Below the pieces are notes generated by a model, which had not been told where the DNA came from, did not search any database, and was given only the letters and a program-made list of their open reading frames with translations. DNA of 64,000 bases from Legionella maceachernii (GTDB lineage Bacteria; Pseudomonadota; Gammaproteobacteria; Legionellales; Legionellaceae): the NCBI RefSeq assembly GCF_900167045.1, contig NZ_FUXJ01000015.1:1-64000 (forward strand). Reading direction: 5' to 3'. This document shows positions 53,393 to 61,853 of the stretch, one piece after another. The translations under genes were made by a program, and so were the position numbers. Each line of letters begins with the position of its first letter. The stretch's first letter is position 1.

Positions 53393-53884
53393 TTAAGGTC
53401 TGTAGATCCAATAGTTAATTACTGTACCCGTTCCAGGGTTGCCACTAAATGTTACAGTCAATGTATTCGCAGTACAAGCCGCTTGTAATACTGTAACATT
53501 ATTTGTTCCATCATTAACCATCTGAACGCTAGCCAAGTCAGTAGCTAACACACCGGATATGGTAATAGCTTCCGCAGCTGCACCACCAACAGTAGTATAT
53601 TGTGCCATTGTAAGTAATGGAGAAGATTCAAGTGGAATCAGGCTCCAATTGGCTCCATTATGCTCTACTTGATACATGCCAGCTCTCTTTCTCGCACTTG
53701 GAGATGCTTGTGTAATTACAGGAACTATATCTCCTTGAGAAAATGAATAGCCTGCCTCAACTGAATGGTTTAAATAACCAGTAGCTAATACTTCTGCTAC
53801 GGTGTCATCGGTTAAAATGTAGTCAAACTTTGGCTCTACTCCTACCAAACCTGTTTGTCCGATTTGTATACTCTTGATTGGCAT
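53393..53884 (-). CDS. Phage tail-associated structural protein
   Basis: From the ATG at 53884 (AAGGGAA before it) the protein is 163 residues. PIKSIQIGQTGLVGVEPKFD opens it. Beta-rich repeats such as VTVLQAACTANTLTVTFSGNPGTGTVINYWIYRP close it, with no signal peptide. The end resembles the immunoglobulin-like or fibre-tip domains of tail proteins. A start at 53923 adds 13 residues and overlaps the next gene. Function is inferred from position in the tail-fibre block. Confidence 0.5.
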   Translation of the reverse strand: MPIKSIQIGQTGLVGVEPKFDYILTDDTVAEVLATGYLNHSVEAGYSFSQGDIVPVITQASPSARKRAGMYQVEHNGANWSLIPLESSPLLTMAQYTTVGGAAAEAITISGVLATDLASVQMVNDGTNNVTVLQAACTANTLTVTFSGNPGTGTVINYWIYRP

Positions 53885-53897
53885 TTCCCTTGCTCCT

Positions 53898-54638
53898 CTA
53901 GTTTTGAATAAACTCTGTGACAATAATTATTCCAACACTACCAGCAGCACCAGCCGTATTAATCACCGCGCCTGTAGATTGGTTATAACTTCCGCGTCCT
54001 TGACCACCTGAACCTGGACCTTGAGTAGATGATCCGAATAAACTTGAGGCTCCTGACCCGCTGACATTAAGTAATCCAGTGTAAGTACTTCCTGCTGTAT
54101 TTAATGGATTAGAACCTCCTGGACTAAGACCCCAAGCCATCACTGTCGCTCCTACATTATTCGCATAGCTACTCCAACTCATACTCTGTATGCTTAAAAT
54201 TAATACGCCAGTCCCAATAGTATTGGTATTATTGGTCACAGTCTGAGAGCCAACGTTTGTAGAATTTAATGCAGAACCAACCCCTCCCGCAGCAGTCCAG
54301 TTACCAAAGACTGCATCACCTCCATTACCACCATTCGTTGGTGTAGAAGCACCTGCTGTACCCCCAGAACCTAAACTATAAGACAACGAGCTGCCCACTT
54401 GTGCAGCAGTCATCATAAATTTTAAATAATTACCAGCACCACCAGGTGCTGCGACACGGATTGCGCCTGAAGATGCTGTTAAAGATGTACCCCCAGAGCC
54501 GCCACCACTGCCACACATTTCTACGATGATATATTTCATACTGGTAGTAGGGATGTACGTTCCTGATTGAACTGTAGCGTATCTCACTACATTCATTGAA
54601 AATTTATCAATATTGTTAATTCCATTATTAGTAGCCAT
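53898..54638 (-). CDS. Glycine-rich tail protein, paralogue 1
   Basis: The 246-residue protein has an N-terminal module (ATNNGINNIDKFS), then IIVEMCGSGGGSGG and long Gly/Ala/Thr/Ser-rich beta stretches, ending SVGIIIVTEFIQN. The next gene (54684-55526) shares this plan: IIVEMCGGGGGSG, PGGAGAYVKFKMTAAQIG and FGSWTASGG match PGGAGNYLKFMMTAAQVG and FGNWTAAGG here, and both end in GIIIVTE. So the two arose by duplication. Glycine-rich fibre tips of this kind are known in siphoviruses and podoviruses. No enzymatic motif. Confidence 0.65.
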   Translation of the reverse strand: MATNNGINNIDKFSMNVVRYATVQSGTYIPTTSMKYIIVEMCGSGGGSGGTSLTASSGAIRVAAPGGAGNYLKFMMTAAQVGSSLSYSLGSGGTAGASTPTNGGNGGDAVFGNWTAAGGVGSALNSTNVGSQTVTNNTNTIGTGVLILSIQSMSWSSYANNVGATVMAWGLSPGGSNPLNTAGSTYTGLLNVSGSGASSLFGSSTQGPGSGGQGRGSYNQSTGAVINTAGAAGSVGIIIVTEFIQN

Positions 54639-54683
54639 ACTTAATCCTTACCAAGATCCCTTGACTTGAAACTGCGAACACTA

Positions 54684-55526
54684 TTATTGATATTCTGTTA
54701 CGATAATAATCCCTGCGACTCCCAAATTACCGCTAGCCTGCATACCTGCACCACCTGTACCACTGTAAGCACAAATTCCATAGCACCCATATCCATAACC
54801 GGAAGGTAGTGAACCATTTCCATTAGTAGCACCACCGCCACTAGCATTGGTCACAGAAGCAATATAATTTCCTGCTGGAACCGATAAGAAGTTAGTTCCT
54901 CCCTGGTGGATATTCATGATATAAACAGAACCCGTGCTAAATACGAAGCAACTACCAGAGTTTGCTCGGTTGCTAAGTATTAATGTTCCAGTTCCATTGG
55001 TGATTGTTCCTGATGAGCCGCCATTAGATTGAGTGGTTCCAGCAGCAGCTCCGGCACTTCCTGTGCCGCCGCTTGCCGTCCAAGAACCAAATGTGGTTGA
55101 ACCACCTGTACCACCTGCGCCTGGAGACGCACCACCTACACCAGCAGATCCACCAGTCCCAACCGCATACGATAATGAAGCACCAATTTGTGCTGCCGTC
55201 ATTTTGAATTTCACATACGCACCTGCACCACCAGGGCCACTTATAGCAATTGTTCCAGTGGTTGCGGTTGCTGCTCCTGAGCCTCCACCACCACCGCACA
55301 TTTCTACAATAATAAATTGCGTTCCAGCGGTAGGTGTATAAGTTCCAGAACCAGAAGTGAATCTTTGCACAGTTACAGTCCCAGCGAGTCCAGTAGGAGT
55401 AGCCCAGGCATTATCTCCCCGAAGGAATGTAGTAGTACTTGGCGTTCCTGTAGCACTAATTCCTGTTGAAGCAACCAAACCCGTACAGCCCGATAAGTTA
55501 TTATTTAGCGCATTATTGGTCGCCAT
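54684..55526 (-). CDS. Glycine-rich tail protein, paralogue 2, with a cassette also found in other fibres
   Basis: The 280-residue protein opens ATNNALNNNLSGCTGLVASTG and contains the cassette CTGLVASTGISATGTPSTTT followed by FLRGDNAW (residues 14-41), almost the same as that in the proteins at 56868 and 57446. The rest is the glycine-rich IIVEMCGGGGGSG domain shared with paralogue 1. It is likely to form part of a trimeric fibre or tip. The start follows AAGGAGAAAAT. Confidence 0.65.
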   Translation of the reverse strand: MATNNALNNNLSGCTGLVASTGISATGTPSTTTFLRGDNAWATPTGLAGTVTVQRFTSGSGTYTPTAGTQFIIVEMCGGGGGSGAATATTGTIAISGPGGAGAYVKFKMTAAQIGASLSYAVGTGGSAGVGGASPGAGGTGGSTTFGSWTASGGTGSAGAAAGTTQSNGGSSGTITNGTGTLILSNRANSGSCFVFSTGSVYIMNIHQGGTNFLSVPAGNYIASVTNASGGGATNGNGSLPSGYGYGCYGICAYSGTGGAGMQASGNLGVAGIIIVTEYQ

Positions 55527-55535
55527 ATTTTCTCC

Positions 55536-55910
55536 TTAAATTGCATTAGGCCAATTCATTTCTGGAATTCCAGCCATAAAATTTTCAATATTAGGATTTT
55601 GAATATCACCGCTTTGAGCTTTAGCCAGGTAATCGTAGGCATAGGTATAGACTAAGTCGCGCCATGCGATAAAGGTATTTGCTTCGGCTGTCCATTGAGA
55701 ATTAGTACTGTCCTTATATGATGCACAAGAAACACCGCTGCTGTATGACTTTTCAGCGGCTTTGTCATTAATTGCCATTTCTAAAGCGCGCGTGCAGTTG
55801 TCAATCATACGTTGCGAAGCCCCCGCCTCCCAATCTGTCTGCCTTAGGTTGTATTGATCTTCTTCTTCAGGTGTTAATTCCACCTCAATGCCATCTACTA
55901 TTTGTTTCAT
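55536..55910 (-). CDS. Tail-fibre assembly-like protein
   Basis: This 124-residue protein starts MKQIVDGIEVELTPEEEDQY, with acidic helix and later QWTAEANTFIAWRDLVYTYAYDYLAKAQSG. The Trp-rich WTAEANTFIAWRDLV resembles XkdW/DUF4376 and tail-fibre chaperone families. It lies between fibre genes, as such chaperones usually do. Family assignment by eye only. It has its own ATG two bases before the next gene end, so translation is coupled. Confidence 0.5.
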   Translation of the reverse strand: MKQIVDGIEVELTPEEEDQYNLRQTDWEAGASQRMIDNCTRALEMAINDKAAEKSYSSGVSCASYKDSTNSQWTAEANTFIAWRDLVYTYAYDYLAKAQSGDIQNPNIENFMAGIPEMNWPNAI

Positions 55911-55911
55911 G

Positions 55912-56859
55912 TTATTTCATCCCATAGATTTGTACCGTTCCACTTACAATAACTCCTGTAGACATAAAGATTCGAATAGCATTAACGGGCGAGCCAGGAT
56001 CACGAATTTGAAACCAATAATTCATCCCTGCGATAGTAGGAGTAGTATTAACATATTGTGTCATACCTACAGCAGTTGGACGGCTACCTGTTGTAAGAGA
56101 AAGGTTGGCAAGGACTAAAGAACCACCACAAACATTTGTTCCTATATTACTTAATGAACTAGAAAGTACAGCCGAAGTGAGAGTAGTAATATCACTACCT
56201 GCGGATACTGTTGCTCCTGTGTAAAAACAAGACTGTTGATAATAAGCCGGAGCAGTTGATAACCAGGATGATCCATTATTGATAGAGCCTTGAAACGCAA
56301 GAGTTGCTCCATTTGTTCCAGCAAATAACGAATCCCAAACAAGCATATAATTGGTATACCCTGTTAATCCGGTAAAGGTAATTGTAGCGCTGTTGCTTGC
56401 ATTGGCAGTTCCTAATCGTACCCAATCTCTATCAGTAAGATAACTCACTGTGCCATCTGCATCTTGAAAAGTGACATTCCTAACGGCAGATGTATTCGCA
56501 AAATTAAAAGCGGTTACATGTTGATAGCCTGTTCCATTAACTAATAGCAATGGATTAGTCCCGTCTAGTGCTCCAAATAAAGTGATTTGATAGCTTCCTT
56601 TAGAAGCTAAATACATTCCAATATTAGGATCAGCACCAACGGCGGTTAATTGAGGGGGTTGTCCAGTAATCGAGTTAATAATATTCAAATTATTAACTGC
56701 TGATGTGACGGGGCTGAAACTAAACATACTATTAGCATTAACATCATAAAGGCCATTAATAACTCTAGGTGTTGTTAATGATGGGCTTAAATTTCCTGTG
56801 AATGCTCCCGTCCCAGATTGTCCACTTAAAGTAGTATTAACTGCATTATTGCTGACCAT
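55912..56859 (-). CDS. Tail-fibre protein with a shared NIG-type module
   Basis: From the ATG at 56859 (AGGAATTTTT before it) the protein is 315 residues. It opens VSNNAVNTTLSGQSGTGAFT, and the module GADPNIGMYLASKGSYQI ... YQHVTAFNFANTSAVRNVTFQDADGTVSYLTDRDW is similar to one in the large fibre at 57446 (GSDPNIQITVLPKGDG ... YQHQTIFSYPSSAATRAVAWQDAGGTVAYLSDIA). The C-terminus is a new beta-rich domain. A start at 56937 would add 26 residues rich in Cys and Lys, unlike the rest, so 56859 is preferred. It overlaps no gene. Confidence 0.6.
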   Translation of the reverse strand: MVSNNAVNTTLSGQSGTGAFTGNLSPSLTTPRVINGLYDVNANSMFSFSPVTSAVNNLNIINSITGQPPQLTAVGADPNIGMYLASKGSYQITLFGALDGTNPLLLVNGTGYQHVTAFNFANTSAVRNVTFQDADGTVSYLTDRDWVRLGTANASNSATITFTGLTGYTNYMLVWDSLFAGTNGATLAFQGSINNGSSWLSTAPAYYQQSCFYTGATVSAGSDITTLTSAVLSSSLSNIGTNVCGGSLVLANLSLTTGSRPTAVGMTQYVNTTPTIAGMNYWFQIRDPGSPVNAIRIFMSTGVIVSGTVQIYGMK

Positions 56860-56867
56860 AAAAATTC

Positions 56868-57434
56868 CTATACTATAGTTAATCCGGAAGATTGAGGTGC
56901 ACCTAGAATTGCCCACTTTGTGTTTGCAACTACACATATTAATTCTAAAGAGTCCGTCCCAGCCTGAGAGGTAACACTACCTCCAGCCCCTACAGTAGAT
57001 GTGGTTTGTCCTATTTGAATACTTTGACCTGCTGCTTGAGTAATTCTCCAGCCCCCCGTGTTAATTCCAATTACTGACAACACATCTCCAACAGCAGCGG
57101 TTGAAGGTAAAGTAAATGTCACTAATGCCGCATTATTGGCAATGTAACCATTATTTGTAGTCATTGATTGAGAAGTGCCAGTTACAACTGTATATGGAAT
57201 GCTTCCAGAAGAAATAGTTTGCCAACTATTATCCCCTCTTAAGTAAGTTGTAGAACTAGGTGTTCCTGTTGCTGATAAGCCAGTTGAAGGGACGAGACCT
57301 GTACAGTTTGTTAGTGTTCCAGTGGCAGGCGTACCAAGGTTTGGAGCGTTTAAGCTTGGACTGTTCGAGCCTACAAAGTTTCCGGTTCCAGTGGTGCCCA
57401 ATAAAGGGCTGTTAATCGCATTAGCATTAGCCAT
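56868..57434 (-). CDS. Tail-fibre protein with the CTGLVPSTG cassette
   Basis: This 188-residue protein opens ANANAINSPLLGTTGTGNFV. Residues 44-71 carry the cassette CTGLVPSTGLSATGTPSSTT, then YLRGDNSW, shared with the genes at 54684 and 57446. The remainder is a beta-rich domain (VVTGTSQSMTTNNGYIANNA) also found near the end of the large fibre (ITASQTMTANSGYNNVASTTV). It is probably a truncated or partner fibre. It follows its neighbour by 11 bp. Confidence 0.6.
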   Translation of the reverse strand: MANANAINSPLLGTTGTGNFVGSNSPSLNAPNLGTPATGTLTNCTGLVPSTGLSATGTPSSTTYLRGDNSWQTISSGSIPYTVVTGTSQSMTTNNGYIANNAALVTFTLPSTAAVGDVLSVIGINTGGWRITQAAGQSIQIGQTTSTVGAGGSVTSQAGTDSLELICVVANTKWAILGAPQSSGLTIV

Positions 57435-57445
57435 TTTCTAATCCT

Positions 57446-59668
57446 TTAGTTGGTTGTCCAGTTTCCTACAGCAGAGGTTGCAATCCATGTTGTATTAGCA
57501 GTGGTACAAATAAGCCATAAAGCTGTATTTGCGTCATTAACACCTAAAAATCCTGATGCGCCTGTGGTTGTAGCGTTTGCTCCAATGCGTATCAACTGAC
57601 CAGATCCTTGCGTCACAGTAAAAGGAAACAACGTATTGTTCATAATGAGGAGCATGTCCCCTACAGCCGAGGTTGCAGGAAGTGCAAGTGCAACCGTTGT
57701 GCTTGCAACGTTGTTGTAACCTGAATTGGCTGTCATGGTTTGAGACGCAGTTATATTTTGGAAACTTGTAATTCCAAGACTTGTTGTAGGTGCAGCAGCC
57801 CAAGTATTGTCGCCTCGCAAATAAGTAGAGCTACTTGGTGTTCCTGTTGCAGCAACTCCTGTGGAAGGAACTAATCCAGTTCCGTTGGTTAAGGTAATTG
57901 ATGCTGGAGTTCCCATAGCCAATCCGTTTGGTAAGGTGGTACTCAAACTTGGGAAACTTGCGCCATCTGAAACCAGTACGCTATTAGGGTTTAAGGGTAA
58001 TCCTGAGACCGCATTGCCTGTAGCACTATAGTAAGCAAGCTGGTTAATTGTTCCTGGGTTAACTGTTCCATTAGCAGCAATGTCACTCAAGTATGCAACT
58101 GTACCACCAGCATCTTGCCAGGCTACTGCTCTAGTAGCGGCAGAACTAGGATAGCTGAATATTGTCTGATGTTGATAAGCTGCGCCACTATAGAAAATTT
58201 GCTGGTTAACATTAGCAGTAGAGCCTACTACAAATGCACCATCTCCTTTAGGAAGTACAGTAATTTGAATATTTGGATCTGAACCAGCCGCAGATAACTG
58301 GACTGCTGTACCTGTGGCGCTATTAACCGTTTGAAGATAGTTAATTGCACTGGGCGTAGCATTCATTTTCCATACAGTGTTACCATTCGTATCGGTGATA
58401 ATGCCACCAGTTAACTTTAAGTTATTGAATGTGGGATTTGAAGTAGTCGCAATATCTTGAGGTAAGCTAAGAATAATATTGCCAGTCGGCGAAGAGGCAA
58501 TCACCTGATTGACTGTACCCGTTATTGATTGTACTCCAATCGTGTTACTTGTATATTGCAAGTCCCATGAAGCAGCTGTAGTTCCTGCAACACCATTGTA
58601 AGTTAATACCACTTGAGTAAATGGTTGCATTGTGACAATAGAGTTTGCACCAGAAGAGGAAACGAATAGAGCATTGGTTGAATCATTAATCAACCGATAG
58701 GATTGCCCATTTACTAGCGTTCCTACCGCTGGCATTGTTACATTCTGGAAATTTGTACCTGAAAATATGAATTGCTGAGGACTACTAACAGTTAATGTGG
58801 TTGTGCCTCCGGAATTCGTAATGAGTTGAGTTCCAGATAAGAAGCTATTAGCGGACATATTTGCACTAGCATCCCATCCAGCAAATGCTGTTGCAGTTGG
58901 CACGGTAGTTACTGCATTAACTCCAGTCCCGCCAAAAAGAATACCAATAAGAGTCGCTTGCCATATACCTGTAGTAATTGTTCCTAGAGTAATAATAGAA
59001 CTTTGGCCAACGTAAGTTGATGCAATATCAATTACGGGATTTTGCCCACCAGTAGAGGTAATTCTATTAGCTACACCATTAACGCTTTTAACATTGCCGG
59101 AATCTAAGCTATCCACATAAGTTTTAATGGACAAAGCCGTTGCAAGATTAGTTGCACTAGCAGTTGCCATAGTGTTGTCGTTAATAATGGAGTCAATAAC
59201 TACGGTACTTTGAACTGTAAATGTTCCTGGTAAATTCAATGTGGCTGACAAACTTAAAACGGGATTTTCTGGATCAGTAGAATCAACATCAATCTGGTTG
59301 ACTGTACCTACTACACTTTGAACTCCAGTCTCAATCGCATCTACATACTGTTTATTTACCAAATCTGTAGGATTCACTGGAGCTGCGGCTACTTGACCTG
59401 AATCTAAAGCTGCTGTTCCTCCAGTAATTACTACCGCATTGGAATTTTGTACAGCCATTGTGCCTAGACCTAAATTGTCTCTAGCACCAGCTGCGGTCGT
59501 AGCTCCCGTACCGCCTTGATCAATAGCGACAACATAGCCTGGTGGCAATTCACCTGTATAGTTAAACTTTGTATTAATACCCAGGCGCAGACCGACAATA
59601 GTGTCGCCCACCTGGACATCCCCTCCATCCTGAAAGGTACTGAACTTCTGATCTGGAACTAAAGCCAT
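57446..59668 (-). CDS. Large tail-fibre protein (740 residues)
   Basis: From the ATG at 59668 (AAGGAGTGTGGTT before it). The N-terminus ALVPDQKFSTFQDGGDVQVG, VGLRLGINTKFNYTGELPPG and IDQGGTGATTAAGARDNLGLG are typical tail-fibre anchor and hinge repeats. Several GTVNQI(D/V) repeats follow (residues about 120-240 and 380-395). The cassette GTGLVPSTGVAATGTPSSST, then YLRGDNTW is near residue 595. It is the longest of the fibre family here, and the other three look like derived pieces. Fibres of this type decide which surface structure the phage recognises. Confidence 0.75.
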   Translation of the reverse strand: MALVPDQKFSTFQDGGDVQVGDTIVGLRLGINTKFNYTGELPPGYVVAIDQGGTGATTAAGARDNLGLGTMAVQNSNAVVITGGTAALDSGQVAAAPVNPTDLVNKQYVDAIETGVQSVVGTVNQIDVDSTDPENPVLSLSATLNLPGTFTVQSTVVIDSIINDNTMATASATNLATALSIKTYVDSLDSGNVKSVNGVANRITSTGGQNPVIDIASTYVGQSSIITLGTITTGIWQATLIGILFGGTGVNAVTTVPTATAFAGWDASANMSANSFLSGTQLITNSGGTTTLTVSSPQQFIFSGTNFQNVTMPAVGTLVNGQSYRLINDSTNALFVSSSGANSIVTMQPFTQVVLTYNGVAGTTAASWDLQYTSNTIGVQSITGTVNQVIASSPTGNIILSLPQDIATTSNPTFNNLKLTGGIITDTNGNTVWKMNATPSAINYLQTVNSATGTAVQLSAAGSDPNIQITVLPKGDGAFVVGSTANVNQQIFYSGAAYQHQTIFSYPSSAATRAVAWQDAGGTVAYLSDIAANGTVNPGTINQLAYYSATGNAVSGLPLNPNSVLVSDGASFPSLSTTLPNGLAMGTPASITLTNGTGLVPSTGVAATGTPSSSTYLRGDNTWAAAPTTSLGITSFQNITASQTMTANSGYNNVASTTVALALPATSAVGDMLLIMNNTLFPFTVTQGSGQLIRIGANATTTGASGFLGVNDANTALWLICTTANTTWIATSAVGNWTTN

Positions 59669-59701
59669 AACCACACTCCTTGTGATATTGGTTTGCTTTA
59701 C

Positions 59702-60100
59702 TTAGTTAGCTGGCAAAGCATAAAACATTACACAGATGTCCGTGTCTGCTTCTGCTGAGATGAAACTTAATACATCACCAGCATTAACTTGTCTTGCATA
59801 GTCTTTATTTTGAACAATCATGTCTGAAGTAGTGGCTGCGAATGTTCCCCCAACTGGCACAGCTGCGGTGTCATTGTTAGCGCACCAGACTTGGCCTTCT
59901 GAGGTCGCATTGAAGACATCAACAATTGCTAGGAATTTATTAATTTGGTTCAATGGAGCACCAATTGAACCAGAACTTGGAACCGTAACCGTCTGTGCTG
60001 TATTAGCGGCTAAGGTGACATTGAATTTCTGATCGCTAAACTGCAATCCAAAACCGTTATATCCAGCAATGTCCTTCTGTAATTTGTATTGTGTAGTCAT
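59702..60100 (-). CDS. Phage structural protein of unknown role
   Basis: This 132-residue protein (TTQYKLQKDIAGYNGFGLQF, then DQKFNVTLAANTAQTVTVP) is beta-rich, with no signal or membrane segment. Such small proteins near the fibre are often fibre-tip or decoration proteins. The ATG follows AAGGAAATATT. It lies between the large fibre and the collar-domain fibre. It is not recognised as a specific family. Confidence 0.5.
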   Translation of the reverse strand: MTTQYKLQKDIAGYNGFGLQFSDQKFNVTLAANTAQTVTVPSSGSIGAPLNQINKFLAIVDVFNATSEGQVWCANNDTAAVPVGGTFAATTSDMIVQNKDYARQVNAGDVLSFISAEADTDICVMFYALPAN

Positions 60101-60114
60101 AATATTTCCTTATG

Positions 60115-61842
60115 TTATTTATATCTGATTACTTTATGAGCCAACCGTGTAGGTTGGAGTAATGACATTGGAGCACCGCTTACGTTCAATATTCCACCAC
60201 CTTGTGCTGCAACATTCACCGTTACAGGTACGCTACCTATGGTAGCAAGGTTAGATGCAGTGGGGATTGCACCGCCTCCTCCTCCACCTACGGGCGCAGT
60301 TCCAGAGCTTCCTAGGTGATTATGCATTGGCATTTCATTAATCGTAATTGCATGAGTTGCCGCACCACCAAATGACCCTACCCCACCTGATGGCAATAAA
60401 GAACCATATGCTCCGGCCATCACTACTCCGACTAAAAGAGGTGTATTAAACGTAGTTGGAGTAAGACTTATTGCTCCATCACCATTACCTGTACAGAAAA
60501 ATGTAAGAGCGCTGGTTGTTGTAGCAGTAGCTACCAATGACATCGTAATAACGTTCCCAACAATATTGGCAATTACAGTTCCAGCCTGGATTCCATTGCC
60601 TTCAATTGGGTGTCCAATGGCATAAATAGCTCCGTTTGCTACAGTAATTGTTGGACTGCCATTCGTAATACTGACTATTTCAACATTGGTTAATGCTTTA
60701 AGTAGCTTGTAATAAGTAATCCGATTAAGAACCTGTCCATTACATGATAAGTAATTAGGTGGTGTCCCAAATGCATAGTAGTCAATTACCGTACCTATTG
60801 GGACAATGGGGTAATCGTAGTGATAGAGATGATCAATCTGACGAGCTAACGAAGACTGCTCATATTGAATATTAGTTACCGGAGTACTTCCTGTATCAGC
60901 CAGCATGACGCTTGTAATATCAATCTGCACGCTTAATGGAATATCAAAATAGATGTCAACATAAGCATTTGGGAAGTTCTGCGTGCTATTTGAAATGGGA
61001 ATGCTAATTGACCCTGGGAATATTCCATACGCACCACTCGCTTCAAGGGCAGCCACTATAATGGGTTGATCAACAATAGAACCATTAGACTGGCTGTAAT
61101 ACATAGTCAAATTAACGCCTGTGCCACTATAAGTCTTAGCAACAAAACTCGCAGAGAGATAACCATTACCCCATAAATTAGGTGAGCCGTAGAATCTTTG
61201 TCTTAGCTGGAGTTTCGTCAATCCAGCAGAATTAATGTTTAAAATTGTTCCTGGGTTAGTAGGAAGATTCAATGAACCAATAGGCTTCGTCTGCCCTACA
61301 GTTAAAGTTCCAGTTGTTGGGCAGCTCACAATCATGTCCCAGTCTGGAGCAATATTAATAACCAGATCGGCTACTGATATAATGTTATAGACATAGGTTG
61401 GGTTGGTGGTGTCGAAATTCACTACTGCAAATTGAGGATTGGCAATCTCATTGGTGATTACACTTAAAACCTCGGCATCAGATTCTTCTACCACATAGGG
61501 AACGGCTTCTCGGTCAAATTGAGGTACATCATCCGAACTGGTAACACGAACATAGTAATATTCAACCTTAAAATCTTCATCATAAGGAAAAAAGTAAGGT
61601 ACTACAGGATTACCTAAAGAATCCTCAAAAGTCCCAATAGAACTCAGTGTCATGGGATTTGGTAGCTGAGTGTAGGTGTAATTAGGTGAAGACCCTGTAA
61701 TCTGATACACAGGCTTTAATGTTCCACGCTGATTATCCTGCTCAAAGTACACTAATCCACCACTTAAAGGTGCACCAGTATCCTTATCCAGTATCACGTC
61801 TTCAATAGAAAACGCTGGGATGTAATGTGAGTCAATAGCCAT
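60115..61842 (-). CDS. Tail fibre with a C-terminal collar-type tip domain
   Basis: The 575-residue protein has an N-terminal attachment domain (AIDSHYIPAFSIEDVILDKDTGAPLSGGLVYFEQ, a signature of fibres and tail spikes with a virion-binding module). The C-terminal 200 residues include PIGTVIDYYAFGTPPNYLSCNGQVLNRITYYKLLKAL and MPMHNHLGSSG, a phage tail-collar-like domain with its histidine-asparagine-histidine metal-type motif (HNH). The long glycine-rich stretch VGGGGGGA near the end is like the glycine-rich paralogues. The start follows AAGGATTTTCT. It is probably a distal fibre distinct from the 740-residue one. Confidence 0.7.
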   Translation of the reverse strand: MAIDSHYIPAFSIEDVILDKDTGAPLSGGLVYFEQDNQRGTLKPVYQITGSSPNYTYTQLPNPMTLSSIGTFEDSLGNPVVPYFFPYDEDFKVEYYYVRVTSSDDVPQFDREAVPYVVEESDAEVLSVITNEIANPQFAVVNFDTTNPTYVYNIISVADLVINIAPDWDMIVSCPTTGTLTVGQTKPIGSLNLPTNPGTILNINSAGLTKLQLRQRFYGSPNLWGNGYLSASFVAKTYSGTGVNLTMYYSQSNGSIVDQPIIVAALEASGAYGIFPGSISIPISNSTQNFPNAYVDIYFDIPLSVQIDITSVMLADTGSTPVTNIQYEQSSLARQIDHLYHYDYPIVPIGTVIDYYAFGTPPNYLSCNGQVLNRITYYKLLKALTNVEIVSITNGSPTITVANGAIYAIGHPIEGNGIQAGTVIANIVGNVITMSLVATATTTSALTFFCTGNGDGAISLTPTTFNTPLLVGVVMAGAYGSLLPSGGVGSFGGAATHAITINEMPMHNHLGSSGTAPVGGGGGGAIPTASNLATIGSVPVTVNVAAQGGGILNVSGAPMSLLQPTRLAHKVIRYK

Positions 61843-61853
61843 AGAAAATCCTT

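Larger units (their letters stand above)
55404..57883 (-). repeat. Three copies of an 84-bp cassette in fibre genes
   Basis: Copies lie at 55404-55487, 57222-57305 and 57800-57883, all in the same frame of different fibre genes. They encode the 28-residue cassette beginning CTGLVASTG/CTGLVPSTG/GTGLVPSTG and ending LRGDNAW/LRGDNSW/LRGDNTW. DNA is clearly diverged in third positions but the protein is conserved, so it is a selected functional module (probably a conserved hinge or intertwined knot of the fibre). Confidence 0.7.

Noticed and set aside
55033-55341. Proline-rich open frame of 102 codons on the plus strand
   Set aside because: It lies entirely antisense to the glycine-rich fibre gene. 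Gly-Ala codons read backwards give Pro-Ala, so it is a shadow.
53393-59668. Diversity-generating retroelement acting on the fibre genes
   Set aside because: The fibre block shows modules but no reverse transcriptase and no adenine-mutated template/variable pair was seen in the window.
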